Source: a virus. Taken from it: a stretch of DNA of 32,311 nt. Under the pieces are notes generated by a model, which worked only from the letters and a program-made list of their open reading frames with translations, made no database searches and had not been told where the DNA came from. The stretch covers positions 1 through 32,311 of the IMG/VR virus record IMGVR_UViG_3300025030_000313; one strand, 5' to 3'. A program made the translations under genes and the position numbers. Shown in pieces: positions 1-5,269 of the stretch. Numbering within the stretch: position 1 is the first letter of the stretch; every line of letters begins with the position of its first letter.

Positions 1-1
1 A

Positions 2-190
2 GCCTCTACCGTTGGCGACGCCTACGCCGGACACCCACCGATGGGAACAAGAGTGAGGTGCAAACCAACTGGCGGCGGAGCCATAAATTACGAAGGCCGC
101 TGGATACCCGCATGGAATAACATGGGCCGGGTTTTGCTGGATGACGGCCAGGTGAAGGTGTCTTCTACCTGCTATCTTGTTGTCATTTAA
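2..190 (+). CDS. C-terminal part of an unrecognised cassette protein (partial, 5' end outside window)
   Basis: The frame is open from the window edge to TAA at 188-190 and gives 62 residues. The peptide has a Gly-rich stretch (residues 23-27, around PTGGGA), a Trp-containing segment (GRWIPAWNN) and a beta-like, hydrophobic end (CYLVVI). No family is recognised. The stop codon lies inside the ATTTAAC core at 185-191, as in the neighbouring cassettes, which supports it as the real coding frame and as the last part of a cassette gene. The frame also has no internal stops and balanced composition. Function is unknown, and the start lies outside the window. Confidence 0.6.
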   Translation, partial: ASTVGDAYAGHPPMGTRVRCKPTGGGAINYEGRWIPAWNNMGRVLLDDGQVKVSSTCYLVVI

Positions 191-273
191 CGATAAAGCT
201 CAGTGGACGCCGCCACTGAAATAACAACAAAAACGGGTGCTTCCCGGCGTTCCACTGAAGCGCCTTGTTAAAT
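185..273 (+). other. attC recombination site 1
   Basis: The left inverse core ATTTAAC (185-191) and right core GTTAAAT (267-273) are exact complements and fit RYYYAAC/GTTRRRY. Inside them, AGCTCAGTGGA pairs with TCCACTGAAGC, and GGACGCCG pairs with CGGCGTTCC with one bulged base, as is normal for the folded bottom strand of attC. The unpaired centre is about 35 bases. The upstream gene's stop codon is inside the left core. Confidence 0.85.
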
Positions 274-290
274 GCGATTTTGGGTGCGAT

Positions 291-830
291 ATGACTTGCA
301 TAGTTGGCCTGGTTGAAAATGGAAAAGTTTACATTGGTGGGGACTCTGCCGGGGTTTCTGGGTTCGATTTGAGAATCCGTCAAGACGACAAGGTTTTTGC
401 TAAAAACGGAATGGTTTTTGGTTTTACCAGTTCGTTTAGAATGGGGCAAATACTGAGGTATAGTCTTTCTATCCCAGACCACGACCCAAGAACGGATGAC
501 TATGCCTATCTTTGCACTGATTTTGTTGACGCGCTGATCAAGTGTTTCAAAGAGAAAGAGTATGCCACAATAAAAAACAGCGAGGTGTCTGGAGGTATTT
601 TTCTGGTCGGCTATAAAGGGAACCTGTACCGGATAGAGAGCGACTTCCAGGTGGGCAAAGTAAGGCAAAAATATGATGCCTGCGGTTGTGGTGAGAACTA
701 CGCCCTTGGTGCATTGCGGTCGCTTGAGGAAGCAGGCAAAGAGCCGATTGAGATCGTAGAGCATGCCCTGTCTGTGGCGGAATACTTTTCTGCCGGGGTA
801 AGGGCACCCTTCACCGTAGTAAGCATTTAA
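291..830 (+). CDS. Proteasome-like Ntn hydrolase (cassette-borne)
   Basis: This 179-residue protein has the N-terminal nucleophile hydrolase fold signature. After removal of Met, Thr1 is the nucleophile; Asp17 lies in GGDSAG and Lys33 in DDKVF, exactly the spacing of the proteasome beta/HslV catalytic triad. A later GCGENYALGAL segment corresponds to the Gly-rich loop near position 129 of beta subunits, with Cys where Ser is usual. The family cleaves peptide or amide bonds; the substrate here is unknown. The open frame reaches back to a GTG at 237, but that lies in the attC1 loop and would bury the Thr, so ATG 291 is chosen although its ribosome binding site is weak. It is the sole gene of cassette 268-904. 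Similar stand-alone Ntn proteins occur in phages. It could be a self-processing enzyme rather than a protease. Confidence 0.85.
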   Translation: MTCIVGLVENGKVYIGGDSAGVSGFDLRIRQDDKVFAKNGMVFGFTSSFRMGQILRYSLSIPDHDPRTDDYAYLCTDFVDALIKCFKEKEYATIKNSEVSGGIFLVGYKGNLYRIESDFQVGKVRQKYDACGCGENYALGALRSLEEAGKEPIEIVEHALSVAEYFSAGVRAPFTVVSI

Positions 831-910
831 CAGTATTTTAACCGGGCCAGCTAAAAGCTGACCCGAAACTGACCGACGGCCCCTGGCTCCGGTTGAAAAT
901 TTGGTTATCT
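825..910 (+). other. attC recombination site 2
   Basis: The left core is ATTTAAC (825-831), overlapping the stop codon of the Ntn hydrolase gene. The right core is GTTATCT (904-910), which departs from GTTRRRY in its fifth and sixth bases. The inner stem is AACCGGGCCAG paired with CTGGCTCCGGTT (one extra base), and the outer arm AGTATTTT pairs with GAAAATTT. The variant right core is matched by the next cassette's own inverse core AGATAAC, which supports it as a genuine recombination junction. Confidence 0.8.
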
Positions 911-928
911 GGATTGGAGGAAGGAATT

Positions 929-1183
929 ATGATCGAACTAGGTCAAGAAGCACGTGACAAAGTGACAGGCTTTGAAGGCATTCTGACTGCACGTCATCAG
1001 TATATTACCGGATGTGACCAGTACTCTATTTGCCCGACTGGCATCGACAAGGAAAACAAACTAAAGGAGACCTACGCCTTTGACGAAGGCCGGATTGAGA
1101 TTACTGGCAAAGGGGTAACTGTGGCGGAGGTGCAAACTGAAAAGCGCGGCGGGCCACAACACCCCAGCACAAGTGTAAGATAA
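929..1183 (+). CDS. Small conserved phage-type protein (cassette-borne), function unknown
   Basis: This is an 84-residue protein. ATG 929 is chosen because a GGAGGAAGG ribosome binding site lies 6-10 bases upstream; the frame extends to TTG 893, which lies within attC2. The core resembles a small protein often seen in phages: a basic KVTGFEGI strand, a Cys-containing turn (GCDQYSICP), then a charged loop and FDEGRIEI. These look like short beta strands of a small SH3-like barrel, which is an inference from the pattern only. The last 25 residues are low-complexity and basic (TEKRGGPQHPS). It is the sole gene of cassette 905-1290 and its TAA sits in the next left core. No function is assigned. 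Confidence 0.75.
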   Translation: MIELGQEARDKVTGFEGILTARHQYITGCDQYSICPTGIDKENKLKETYAFDEGRIEITGKGVTVAEVQTEKRGGPQHPSTSVR

Positions 1184-1296
1184 CGCCAAGCTCACGGGAA
1201 GCAGGGGATAGAAGACATGCAACAAGCACCAGAAACACTTAACCCGCCACAAGCTCACACGCCGACCCTGCTTCCCGGTGAAGCGCCTGGTTGTGC
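1178..1296 (+). other. attC recombination site 3 (long loop)
   Basis: The left core AGATAAC (1178-1184) holds the upstream stop codon; the right core is GTTGTGC (1290-1296). The arms pair well: CCAAGCTCAC with GTGAAGCGCC (offset bases), then GGGAAGCAGGG with CCCTGCTTCCC, an 11-base perfect stem. The loop of about 55 bases is longer than in the other sites and contains an ATG (1217) with a GGGGA ahead of it, in frame with the next gene. Confidence 0.8.
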
Positions 1297-1732
1297 CGGT
1301 TTTGATGATATTGTTGCCGCCATGGACAAAATATCTGATGCCCTGGAACTGGAGTCCATCCACTGGATTCGCGGCAAGGCTGGCCCGAACTGGTGCTATG
1401 GTTGCGGGAAGGCCATGGCAAAACATTTGCGGCGTCGGGCGACACGCAAAGAGAAAAGTGAGTACATCCTGGATGGGGGGTATCCCGCCGGGGATGAGGA
1501 TGGATGCGCACACTGCGAAGGATGCGGCAAACTGCTGCACTACTCCCTGACAGATTGTGGGGTGGAAAATGAGTTGGGCCATTTTTTGGAACACTGGGAT
1601 CCGCAGGGCAACATTGAACCTGAAACAGCCTATGAACTGGCTCGTGTTTTTGAGTACGGGCAGCATGTTGACGAATTTTTCGATGCCCTTGGTAGGTTGG
1701 CCGGTATGGTCCGGCGACAGATTGAGGCATAA
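1217..1732 (+). CDS. Cys-rich zinc-ribbon-like protein (cassette-borne), function unknown
   Basis: This 171-residue protein has a probable zinc site from CxxC pairs (CYGCG near residue 58, then CAHCEGCGK near 98-106). An acidic DGGYPAGDEDG loop and a helical C-terminal half (ENELGHFLEHW, YELARVFEYG, FFDALGRLAGM) also stand out. The start is uncertain. ATG 1217 has a GGGGA 8 bases upstream but lies inside attC3, in DNA belonging to the previous cassette. The first ATG inside its own cassette (1291-1784) is 1322, which would give 136 residues and lacks a visible ribosome binding site. Using 1217 would place an attC-encoded leader on the protein. The TAA overlaps the left core of attC4. No family is assigned; the CxxC pairs suggest metal binding, not a specific activity. 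Confidence 0.65.
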   Translation: MQQAPETLNPPQAHTPTLLPGEAPGCAGFDDIVAAMDKISDALELESIHWIRGKAGPNWCYGCGKAMAKHLRRRATRKEKSEYILDGGYPAGDEDGCAHCEGCGKLLHYSLTDCGVENELGHFLEHWDPQGNIEPETAYELARVFEYGQHVDEFFDALGRLAGMVRRQIEA

Positions 1733-1790
1733 CGACCAAGCATAACCAGACCGCTGCTTTTGCGGTTCTGCGTTGATGCGCTTGTTGGGC
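1727..1790 (+). other. attC recombination site 4
   Basis: This is the cleanest and shortest site (64 bases). The left core is GCATAAC (1727-1733), with the upstream stop codon inside it, and the right core is GTTGGGC (1784-1790). The strand folds as AACGACCAAGCAT with ATGCGCTTGTT and AACCAGACCGC with GCGGTTCTGCGTT, with single unpaired bases on one side, and a short central loop. Its right half, CGTTGATGCGCTTGTT, recurs exactly at 6521-6536. Confidence 0.9.
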
Positions 1791-1827
1791 GATTTTGCCC
1801 GGAACTTAACTTTGAAAGGACGTAAAC

Positions 1828-2220
1828 ATGAAAGTATTTCTTGGTGGCACCTGCAATGAATCGAAGTGGCGCAATTTGATTATTCCACACCTTGCGGTTG
1901 ATTTCTTTAATCCGGTCGTTGCAGACTGGACTCCTGCCTGCATGGAAGAAGAGATCAGGCAGCGCGAGACATGCGATGTCGTTTTGTACACTATCACACC
2001 CAAAATGACGGGGACGTATTCTGTCGCTGAAGTCGTTGACGATAGCAACAAGCGCCCTCAGAAAACGGTTTTTATTTGTCTTAGAGAAGACGACGGGCTA
2101 CGTTTTGACGATGGGCAATGGAAATCTCTTGGCGCGGTAGCCCAGATGGTAGAACGCAACGGTGGTGCCGTGTTCTCCGATTTAAAGAGCGCAGCCCTGG
2201 ATATTAACGCCAGAGTATGA
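1828..2220 (+). CDS. Nucleoside 2-deoxyribosyltransferase-like protein (cassette-borne)
   Basis: This 130-residue protein starts with the FLGGTCNESKW strand-turn-helix typical of the nucleoside 2-deoxyribosyltransferase-like family. It continues with FNPVV, an EEEIRQRETCD segment, the strand VVLYTIT and the YSVAEVVDDSNKRP motif, whose Glu corresponds to the nucleophile region of the family. Classical members transfer deoxyribose between bases; many phage and bacterial relatives have unproven substrates and may act in NAD or nucleotide turnover. ATG 1828 follows GAAAGGA by 8 bases. The gene fills cassette 1785-2286. Length fits single-domain relatives. The fold assignment is fairly safe; the reaction is not. 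Confidence 0.8.
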   Translation: MKVFLGGTCNESKWRNLIIPHLAVDFFNPVVADWTPACMEEEIRQRETCDVVLYTITPKMTGTYSVAEVVDDSNKRPQKTVFICLREDDGLRFDDGQWKSLGAVAQMVERNGGAVFSDLKSAALDINARV

Positions 2221-2224
2221 CGCG

Positions 2225-2292
2225 GCCCAACAAGGGATTAACCAGAAAAAAAACTGGATAACTCCACTGATTGCGGATATATACGGTTAGCA
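2225..2292 (+). other. attC-like site 5 (right half weak)
   Basis: The left core GCCCAAC (2225-2231) fits RYYYAAC and is the exact complement of the cassette's left-end core GTTGGGC at 1784-1790. ATTAACCAG and CTGGATAAC form the inner stem around an A-rich loop. A right core could be GTTAGCA (2286-2292), but the arm pairing outside the inner stem is poor, so the site may be decayed or its right end misplaced. Confidence 0.55.
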
Positions 2293-2595
2293 AAATTGGT
2301 GCCGCACTGGTCGCCAAAAAATAGTCTTGCACCGCAGGACAAAATATGTTTTGTTTCGACATCCGCAATCGCGGAGGCTTTTCATCTCCTGGGCTGGTAA
2401 TCCGGCAGATGCAAAATATACAAGAAGAGGTCAAGTTGCCTAAATCTCTGTTCAAAAATCAAAGTTCTGCCCATAAAAGCAATGGTTTAAGAAACCAAAC
2501 GCCATGCCTTTTTCTCTTCTTGGGGGCTGGTGTTACCAGGTGCTTTTATGGGCAGAACTTTGGAGTTTGGGCCAGGTAAAGGATCGCAATATAAA
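2293..2595. other. Intergenic stretch between cassette array and replication genes
   Basis: About 300 bases with no convincing gene. A 77-codon frame at 2346-2579 has AGGA ahead of its ATG, but its peptide runs through the inverted repeat and does not look like a protein. A small TCCGC/GCGGA hairpin lies near 2361-2374. The 22-bp inverted repeat (2460-2562) is listed separately. No clear promoter is seen. Confidence 0.5.
2460..2562. repeat. 22-bp perfect inverted repeat enclosing two small hairpins
   Basis: The left arm (2460-2481) and right arm (2541-2562) are exact reverse complements over 22 bases and stop abruptly at both ends. The 59-base centre contains two further hairpins, GGTTT-aag-AAACC (2484-2496) and CTGGT-gtt-ACCAG (2527-2539), so the whole would fold as a three-way junction on a long stem. 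It is followed 34 bases later by the start of the replisome-organiser-like gene. It has no attC core bases at its ends. Confidence 0.85.
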
Positions 2596-2889
2596 ATGGA
2601 AATGCTAAATATCCACGATTGGGACGAATGGCAATCGTACCGGAAAGACAGAGGGCAGCCGCCGTGGATAAAAATACACAGGGAGATAATGCGAAACTAT
2701 AAGTGGGTTTCGCTATCTGACATGGAGCGGGGGCAACTCGTATCGTGTTGGTTGTTGGCTGCTGACCACAACGGAAGGATACCAGTGTGTCCAGATTTGT
2801 TACAAAAATTATGTTTCATGTCTGACAGGCCAAATGTTAATAAATTCATAGAGTTAGGTTTTTTTGACGCCAACGTGACGCCAACGTGA
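2596..2889 (+). CDS. Replisome-organiser-like protein, N-terminal domain only
   Basis: The 97 residues match the N-terminal domain of phage replication proteins: a WDEWQSYRKDRG lead, PPWIKIHREIM, then a helical segment (SLSDMERGQLVSCWLLAADHNGRIP) and a second helical pair ending in FIELGFFDANV. In relatives this winged-helix-like domain is followed by a charged linker and a C-terminal part. Here translation ends in the 11-bp repeats, which carry TGA in every frame. Downstream bases (2937-3040) still encode charged, linker-like peptides in more than one frame, consistent with a lost tail. ATG 2596 is chosen (ATG 2602 also possible) where the conserved region begins; AAAGGA is about 13 bases upstream. 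It lies ahead of the helicase and primase genes on the same strand. Confidence 0.72.
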   Translation: MEMLNIHDWDEWQSYRKDRGQPPWIKIHREIMRNYKWVSLSDMERGQLVSCWLLAADHNGRIPVCPDLLQKLCFMSDRPNVNKFIELGFFDANVTPT

Positions 2890-2936
2890 CGCCAACGTGA
2901 CGCCAACGTGACGCCAACGTGACGCCAACGTGACGC
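2866..2936 (+). repeat. Six perfect 11-bp tandem repeats (GACGCCAACGT), possible iterons
   Basis: Units start at 2866, 2877, 2888, 2899, 2910 and 2921, followed by a partial GACGC at 2932. All six are identical. Eleven bases is about one helical turn, so the units face one side of the DNA. They overlap the 3' end of the replisome-organiser-like gene, where phage origins with iterons often lie, and are followed by A-rich DNA. Eleven is not a multiple of three, so three or more copies place a TGA in every frame. Confidence 0.9.
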
Positions 2937-3038
2937 ACCAGAGTAGATAAGAGGCAGAGAAGAGAAGAATAAAAGCTATGCGAAGCGAGCGCCGGGCACG
3001 GACATTTTCCCACGACCGGAAAAGATAAAAGATTGCTT
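2937..3038 (+). other. Purine-rich segment after the 11-bp repeats; possible lost C-terminal coding or origin unwinding region
   Basis: No intact gene is seen. The + strand is purine-rich (AGATAAGAGGCAGAGAAG, GGAAAAGATAAAAG). One frame reads a charged linker-like peptide (EAEKRRIKAMRSERR) and another reads GTDIFPRPEKIKDCLPG, resembling the continuation of replisome organisers, but stops and frame shifts break both. It could equally be the easily melted part of an origin beside the iterons. Confidence 0.35.
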
Positions 3039-3199
3039 GCCAGGAAAAAGATTATAAGAGGCCAAGGTTAAAAATCCTTTCTTCTGGCGAGCAAAAGTTG
3101 TAAAGTGCGCGTTCAAAAGCAGGGGATAGGTTATCGAGACCGAACGCGAGATTGAGCCCTCGTTTCCCCTTGCTCCTTTCAGCTCAAAACCTTTTGCTC
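3039..3199 (+). ncRNA. Candidate structured RNA or folded DNA element upstream of the HNH gene
   Basis: Four helices can be drawn. Stem I runs from GCCAGGAAAAAGATT (3039-3053) to its partner ending in CTGGC (3084-3088), with small bulges. It abuts a three-way junction: outer stem GAGCAAAAG/CTTTTGCTC (3089-3097 with 3191-3199), arm CGCGTTC/GAACGCG (3108-3114 with 3142-3148) and arm TTGAGC/GCTCAA (3152-3157 with 3182-3187). The first arm's loop holds a further GATA-ggt-TATC. The outer stem ends one base before the AGGAGG of the HNH gene. No known riboswitch or group I intron core is recognised. Confidence 0.5.
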
Positions 3200-3205
3200 A
3201 GGAGG
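3200..3205 (+). promoter_or_regulatory. Strong ribosome binding site of the HNH gene (AGGAGG)
   Basis: AGGAGG lies 8 bases before ATG 3214 and fixes that start over the in-frame TTG at 3211. It touches the 3' end of the folded element (3039-3199), so folding or unfolding of that element could affect its access. Confidence 0.7.
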
Positions 3206-3213
3206 TATCTTTG

Positions 3214-3729
3214 ATGGACCAATTACCCGAAGTTTGGAAAGTAGTACCTGGATTTGAGAATTACAGCGTTTCGAATTGCGGCAGGGTACGGCGTGACGTG
3301 AAGACGTGGTCTCATGAGCCTAAAATCCTAAAGCCGTTCACTATCTCTGGCGGGTATCAGCAGATTCATTTATTTTGCGGAGGGGTCAGAAAAGCGTTTC
3401 GGGTCCATCGTCTGGTTTTGGCACTGTTTGACAGGCCGCCACAAGAGGGTGAGGAAGGGAACCACAAGGATGGGGACAAGAGCAAGAACGGAATATCGAA
3501 CCTGGAATGGGTTTTCCCTAACGGCAACATGAAGCACGCCTATGATTCTGGGCTGCATAGCAGGCAGGTGGGTGACAAAAGCCACTTTGCAAAATTGTCG
3601 TTGCAGCAGGTGCGGGAAATTAGAGATAAGATGAGCGTCGGGGTGTTGACATGCATCTCAATAGCCAACGAATACGGAGTGTGTCGGTCAACTGTTTACC
3701 GCATCCGTGACGGGAAGAGCTGGTGTTGA
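3214..3729 (+). CDS. NUMOD4/HNH homing endonuclease
   Basis: This 171-residue protein has three parts in order. An N-terminal NUMOD4 DNA-binding motif (VWKVVPGFENYSVSNCGRVR) is followed by an HNH_3 nuclease core (VHRLVLALF, then NHKDGDKSKN and NLEW, with the metal-binding His/Asn/His pattern) near residues 65-110. The C-terminal helix-turn-helix (LSLQQVREIRDKM, IANEYGVCRSTVYRI) would also bind DNA. Such enzymes cut at or near their homologous empty site and spread by repair. It appears free-standing: no gene is obviously split around it. It sits between the truncated replisome-organiser-like gene and the helicase gene, whose ATG follows its stop by one base. Its arrival could explain the disorder just upstream. 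Confidence 0.92.
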   Translation: MDQLPEVWKVVPGFENYSVSNCGRVRRDVKTWSHEPKILKPFTISGGYQQIHLFCGGVRKAFRVHRLVLALFDRPPQEGEEGNHKDGDKSKNGISNLEWVFPNGNMKHAYDSGLHSRQVGDKSHFAKLSLQQVREIRDKMSVGVLTCISIANEYGVCRSTVYRIRDGKSWC

Positions 3730-3730
3730 T

Positions 3731-5269
3731 ATGGAGCTAAGAGCGCATCAAGTTGAAATAATCGAGAAGGCCCGAAAATCTATTTCTGACGGGACCAAGC
3801 GGCCCTTGCTGTTCGCGTGTTGTTCTTTCGGAAAAACGATTGTGGCGGGCGAAATAGCGCGGTTGGCTGTGGCAAAGAACAACAAAGTTCTGTTTATCGT
3901 TCACCGCCGATTGTTGGCATATCAAACGAAAGAAAAATTTGACGCCTACGGGTTGAGCAGCTCCATAATCATGGCCGGGGAGAAAACAGACTTTGGGTGC
4001 CCGGTGATGATAACCACGGTGCAGACATACCGGAACCGGCTGAAGCTCAAGCACCCATCAGCAAATATTTTTTTCCATGATGCCTCGGTAATTTTTGTCG
4101 ATGAATGCCATTTGGCGATTGGCCCAACGTTCAAAGAGGTTTACGACTATTACCAAGGCAAGGTGATAATCGGACTCACGGGCAGCCCGGCGCGTGGTGA
4201 TCAGCGTGGGCTCGGGGAAGTGTTCGAGTCAATCATCTCATCGACCAGCATTAAAGAGTTGACCGATCAAGGATACCTGGCCCCGGTTAGATATTTTGCG
4301 GCCCCTGCCCCAGATCTTACCAAAGTCAAAATGACCGCTGGAGATTACAACAAGAAAGAACTTGAAAAGGAGATGAACAAAACGCAACTGGTCGGGGATG
4401 TGGTCGAGAACTGGCAGCGGAGCGGGGAAGGGCGGCAAACGATAGTCTTTGCTTCTGGCGTGAAACATTCAATTCATCTGCGAGATGAGTTCATAAAAAT
4501 TGGGGTGGCGGCAGAACACCTGGACGCCAACTCTCCACACGATGAGAGAATGGAAGTATTGCGGCAATTCAGGCTTGGAAATATCACCGTAGTCTGTAAC
4601 TGCCAGTTATTTACCGAAGGGTATGACGCCGACTTCGTGTCATGCATAGCGATTGCCAGGCCGACAAAGAGCCTTCCGCTATGGATTCAGATGGCCGGGA
4701 GAGGGCAAAGGATATGTGACGGAAAAGTTGATTGCATCCTGTTGGATTTCGGGGGGAACATTGAGCGCCACGGATTCCTCACTGACGATATTGAGTGGTC
4801 TTTAGATGGCAAAGAAAGGGCCTGGAAAAAGAAAGAACCCGAGCCAAAAGAGCCAAAAACGGTAAAATGTACCGTATGCCATGCCGTTTTCGAGGGTGTC
4901 GACCGGTGCCCAGATTGCAATTCACCGGTGCAAAAGTTTGGCAAAAAAATCGAAGTGGTTGCCGCGGACCTGGAAGAGGTGGGCGGCAAGAGAAAAATGG
5001 ATGCCGTAGAACGTCGGCGCTTTCTGGGGATGCTGCTCCATGTCCAGCGGGCCAAGGGGTACAAGCAGGGATGGGTTAGCTGGAAGTACAAAGAAAAAAC
5101 AGGTGTTTTTCCGAAAAGCCTTGATCTTGTGGCACCAATCCCGCCGGATGAACAGTTTTCGAAATACCTGCAACACTTGAATATCAAGGCCGCAAAGTCA
5201 AAGCAAAAGCAGAATAGCCAGTTCCAGCCCGGAATGTCGCAAATCGACAGATATAAGGCGTATTTATGA
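3731..5269 (+). CDS. SF2 DEAD/DEAH-type helicase with C-terminal zinc ribbon
   Basis: This 512-residue protein carries superfamily 2 helicase motifs. Motif I is CCSFGKT at residues 30-36, the CSFGKT variant of the Walker A loop. Motif II is DECH at 124-127, motif III GLTGSPAR at 148-155, and motif VI QMAGRGQR at 320-327. A zinc ribbon with Cys 380, 383, 393 and 396 follows, and then a basic helical tail. Such phage helicases open DNA for replication or recombination; this one would couple ATP hydrolysis to strand separation in the cytoplasm. ATG 3731 is chosen because it begins the conserved LRAHQ motif Q region; the frame extends back to 3707 inside the HNH gene. The stop overlaps the primase start by four bases, so the two are probably translated together. 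Confidence 0.92.
   Translation: MELRAHQVEIIEKARKSISDGTKRPLLFACCSFGKTIVAGEIARLAVAKNNKVLFIVHRRLLAYQTKEKFDAYGLSSSIIMAGEKTDFGCPVMITTVQTYRNRLKLKHPSANIFFHDASVIFVDECHLAIGPTFKEVYDYYQGKVIIGLTGSPARGDQRGLGEVFESIISSTSIKELTDQGYLAPVRYFAAPAPDLTKVKMTAGDYNKKELEKEMNKTQLVGDVVENWQRSGEGRQTIVFASGVKHSIHLRDEFIKIGVAAEHLDANSPHDERMEVLRQFRLGNITVVCNCQLFTEGYDADFVSCIAIARPTKSLPLWIQMAGRGQRICDGKVDCILLDFGGNIERHGFLTDDIEWSLDGKERAWKKKEPEPKEPKTVKCTVCHAVFEGVDRCPDCNSPVQKFGKKIEVVAADLEEVGGKRKMDAVERRRFLGMLLHVQRAKGYKQGWVSWKYKEKTGVFPKSLDLVAPIPPDEQFSKYLQHLNIKAAKSKQKQNSQFQPGMSQIDRYKAYL

Larger units (their letters stand above)
1..2292 (+). mobile_element. Array of integron-type gene cassettes (attC array, no integrase in view)
   Basis: Five attC-like sites (185-273, 825-910, 1178-1296, 1727-1790, 2225-2292) alternate with single plus-strand genes whose stop codons lie in or just before the left core of the next site. 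Predicted cassettes, cut after the G of each right core, are 268-904, 905-1290, 1291-1784 and 1785-2286, plus a partial one at the left edge. In each complete cassette the left-end core and its own inverse core are complementary: GTTAAAT with ATTTAAC, GTTATCT with AGATAAC, GTTGTGC with GCATAAC (one mismatch), GTTGGGC with GCCCAAC. That is expected if each entered as a circle through integron recombination. No integrase or attI is visible, so this is either the tail of an integron starting left of the window or an integrase-less cluster. Confidence 0.82.

Noticed and set aside
2460-2562. The 22-bp inverted repeat as a sixth attC site
   Set aside because: The arm ends have no RYYYAAC/GTTRRRY core and pairing is perfect without the extra-helical bases of attC. 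It also does not complement the right core of attC5.
2346-2579. A 77-codon ORF upstream of the replisome organiser
   Set aside because: It runs through the inverted repeat, its peptide has no protein-like pattern and it overlaps the start region of a better gene.
2866-2936. Tandem repeats as a CRISPR array
   Set aside because: The repeats are 11 bases, directly adjacent and without spacers.
3039-3729. Group I intron carrying the HNH gene
   Set aside because: No recognisable P/Q/R/S core and no exon continuing after the HNH gene; the helicase starts at its own beginning. Kept only as an unclassified fold.
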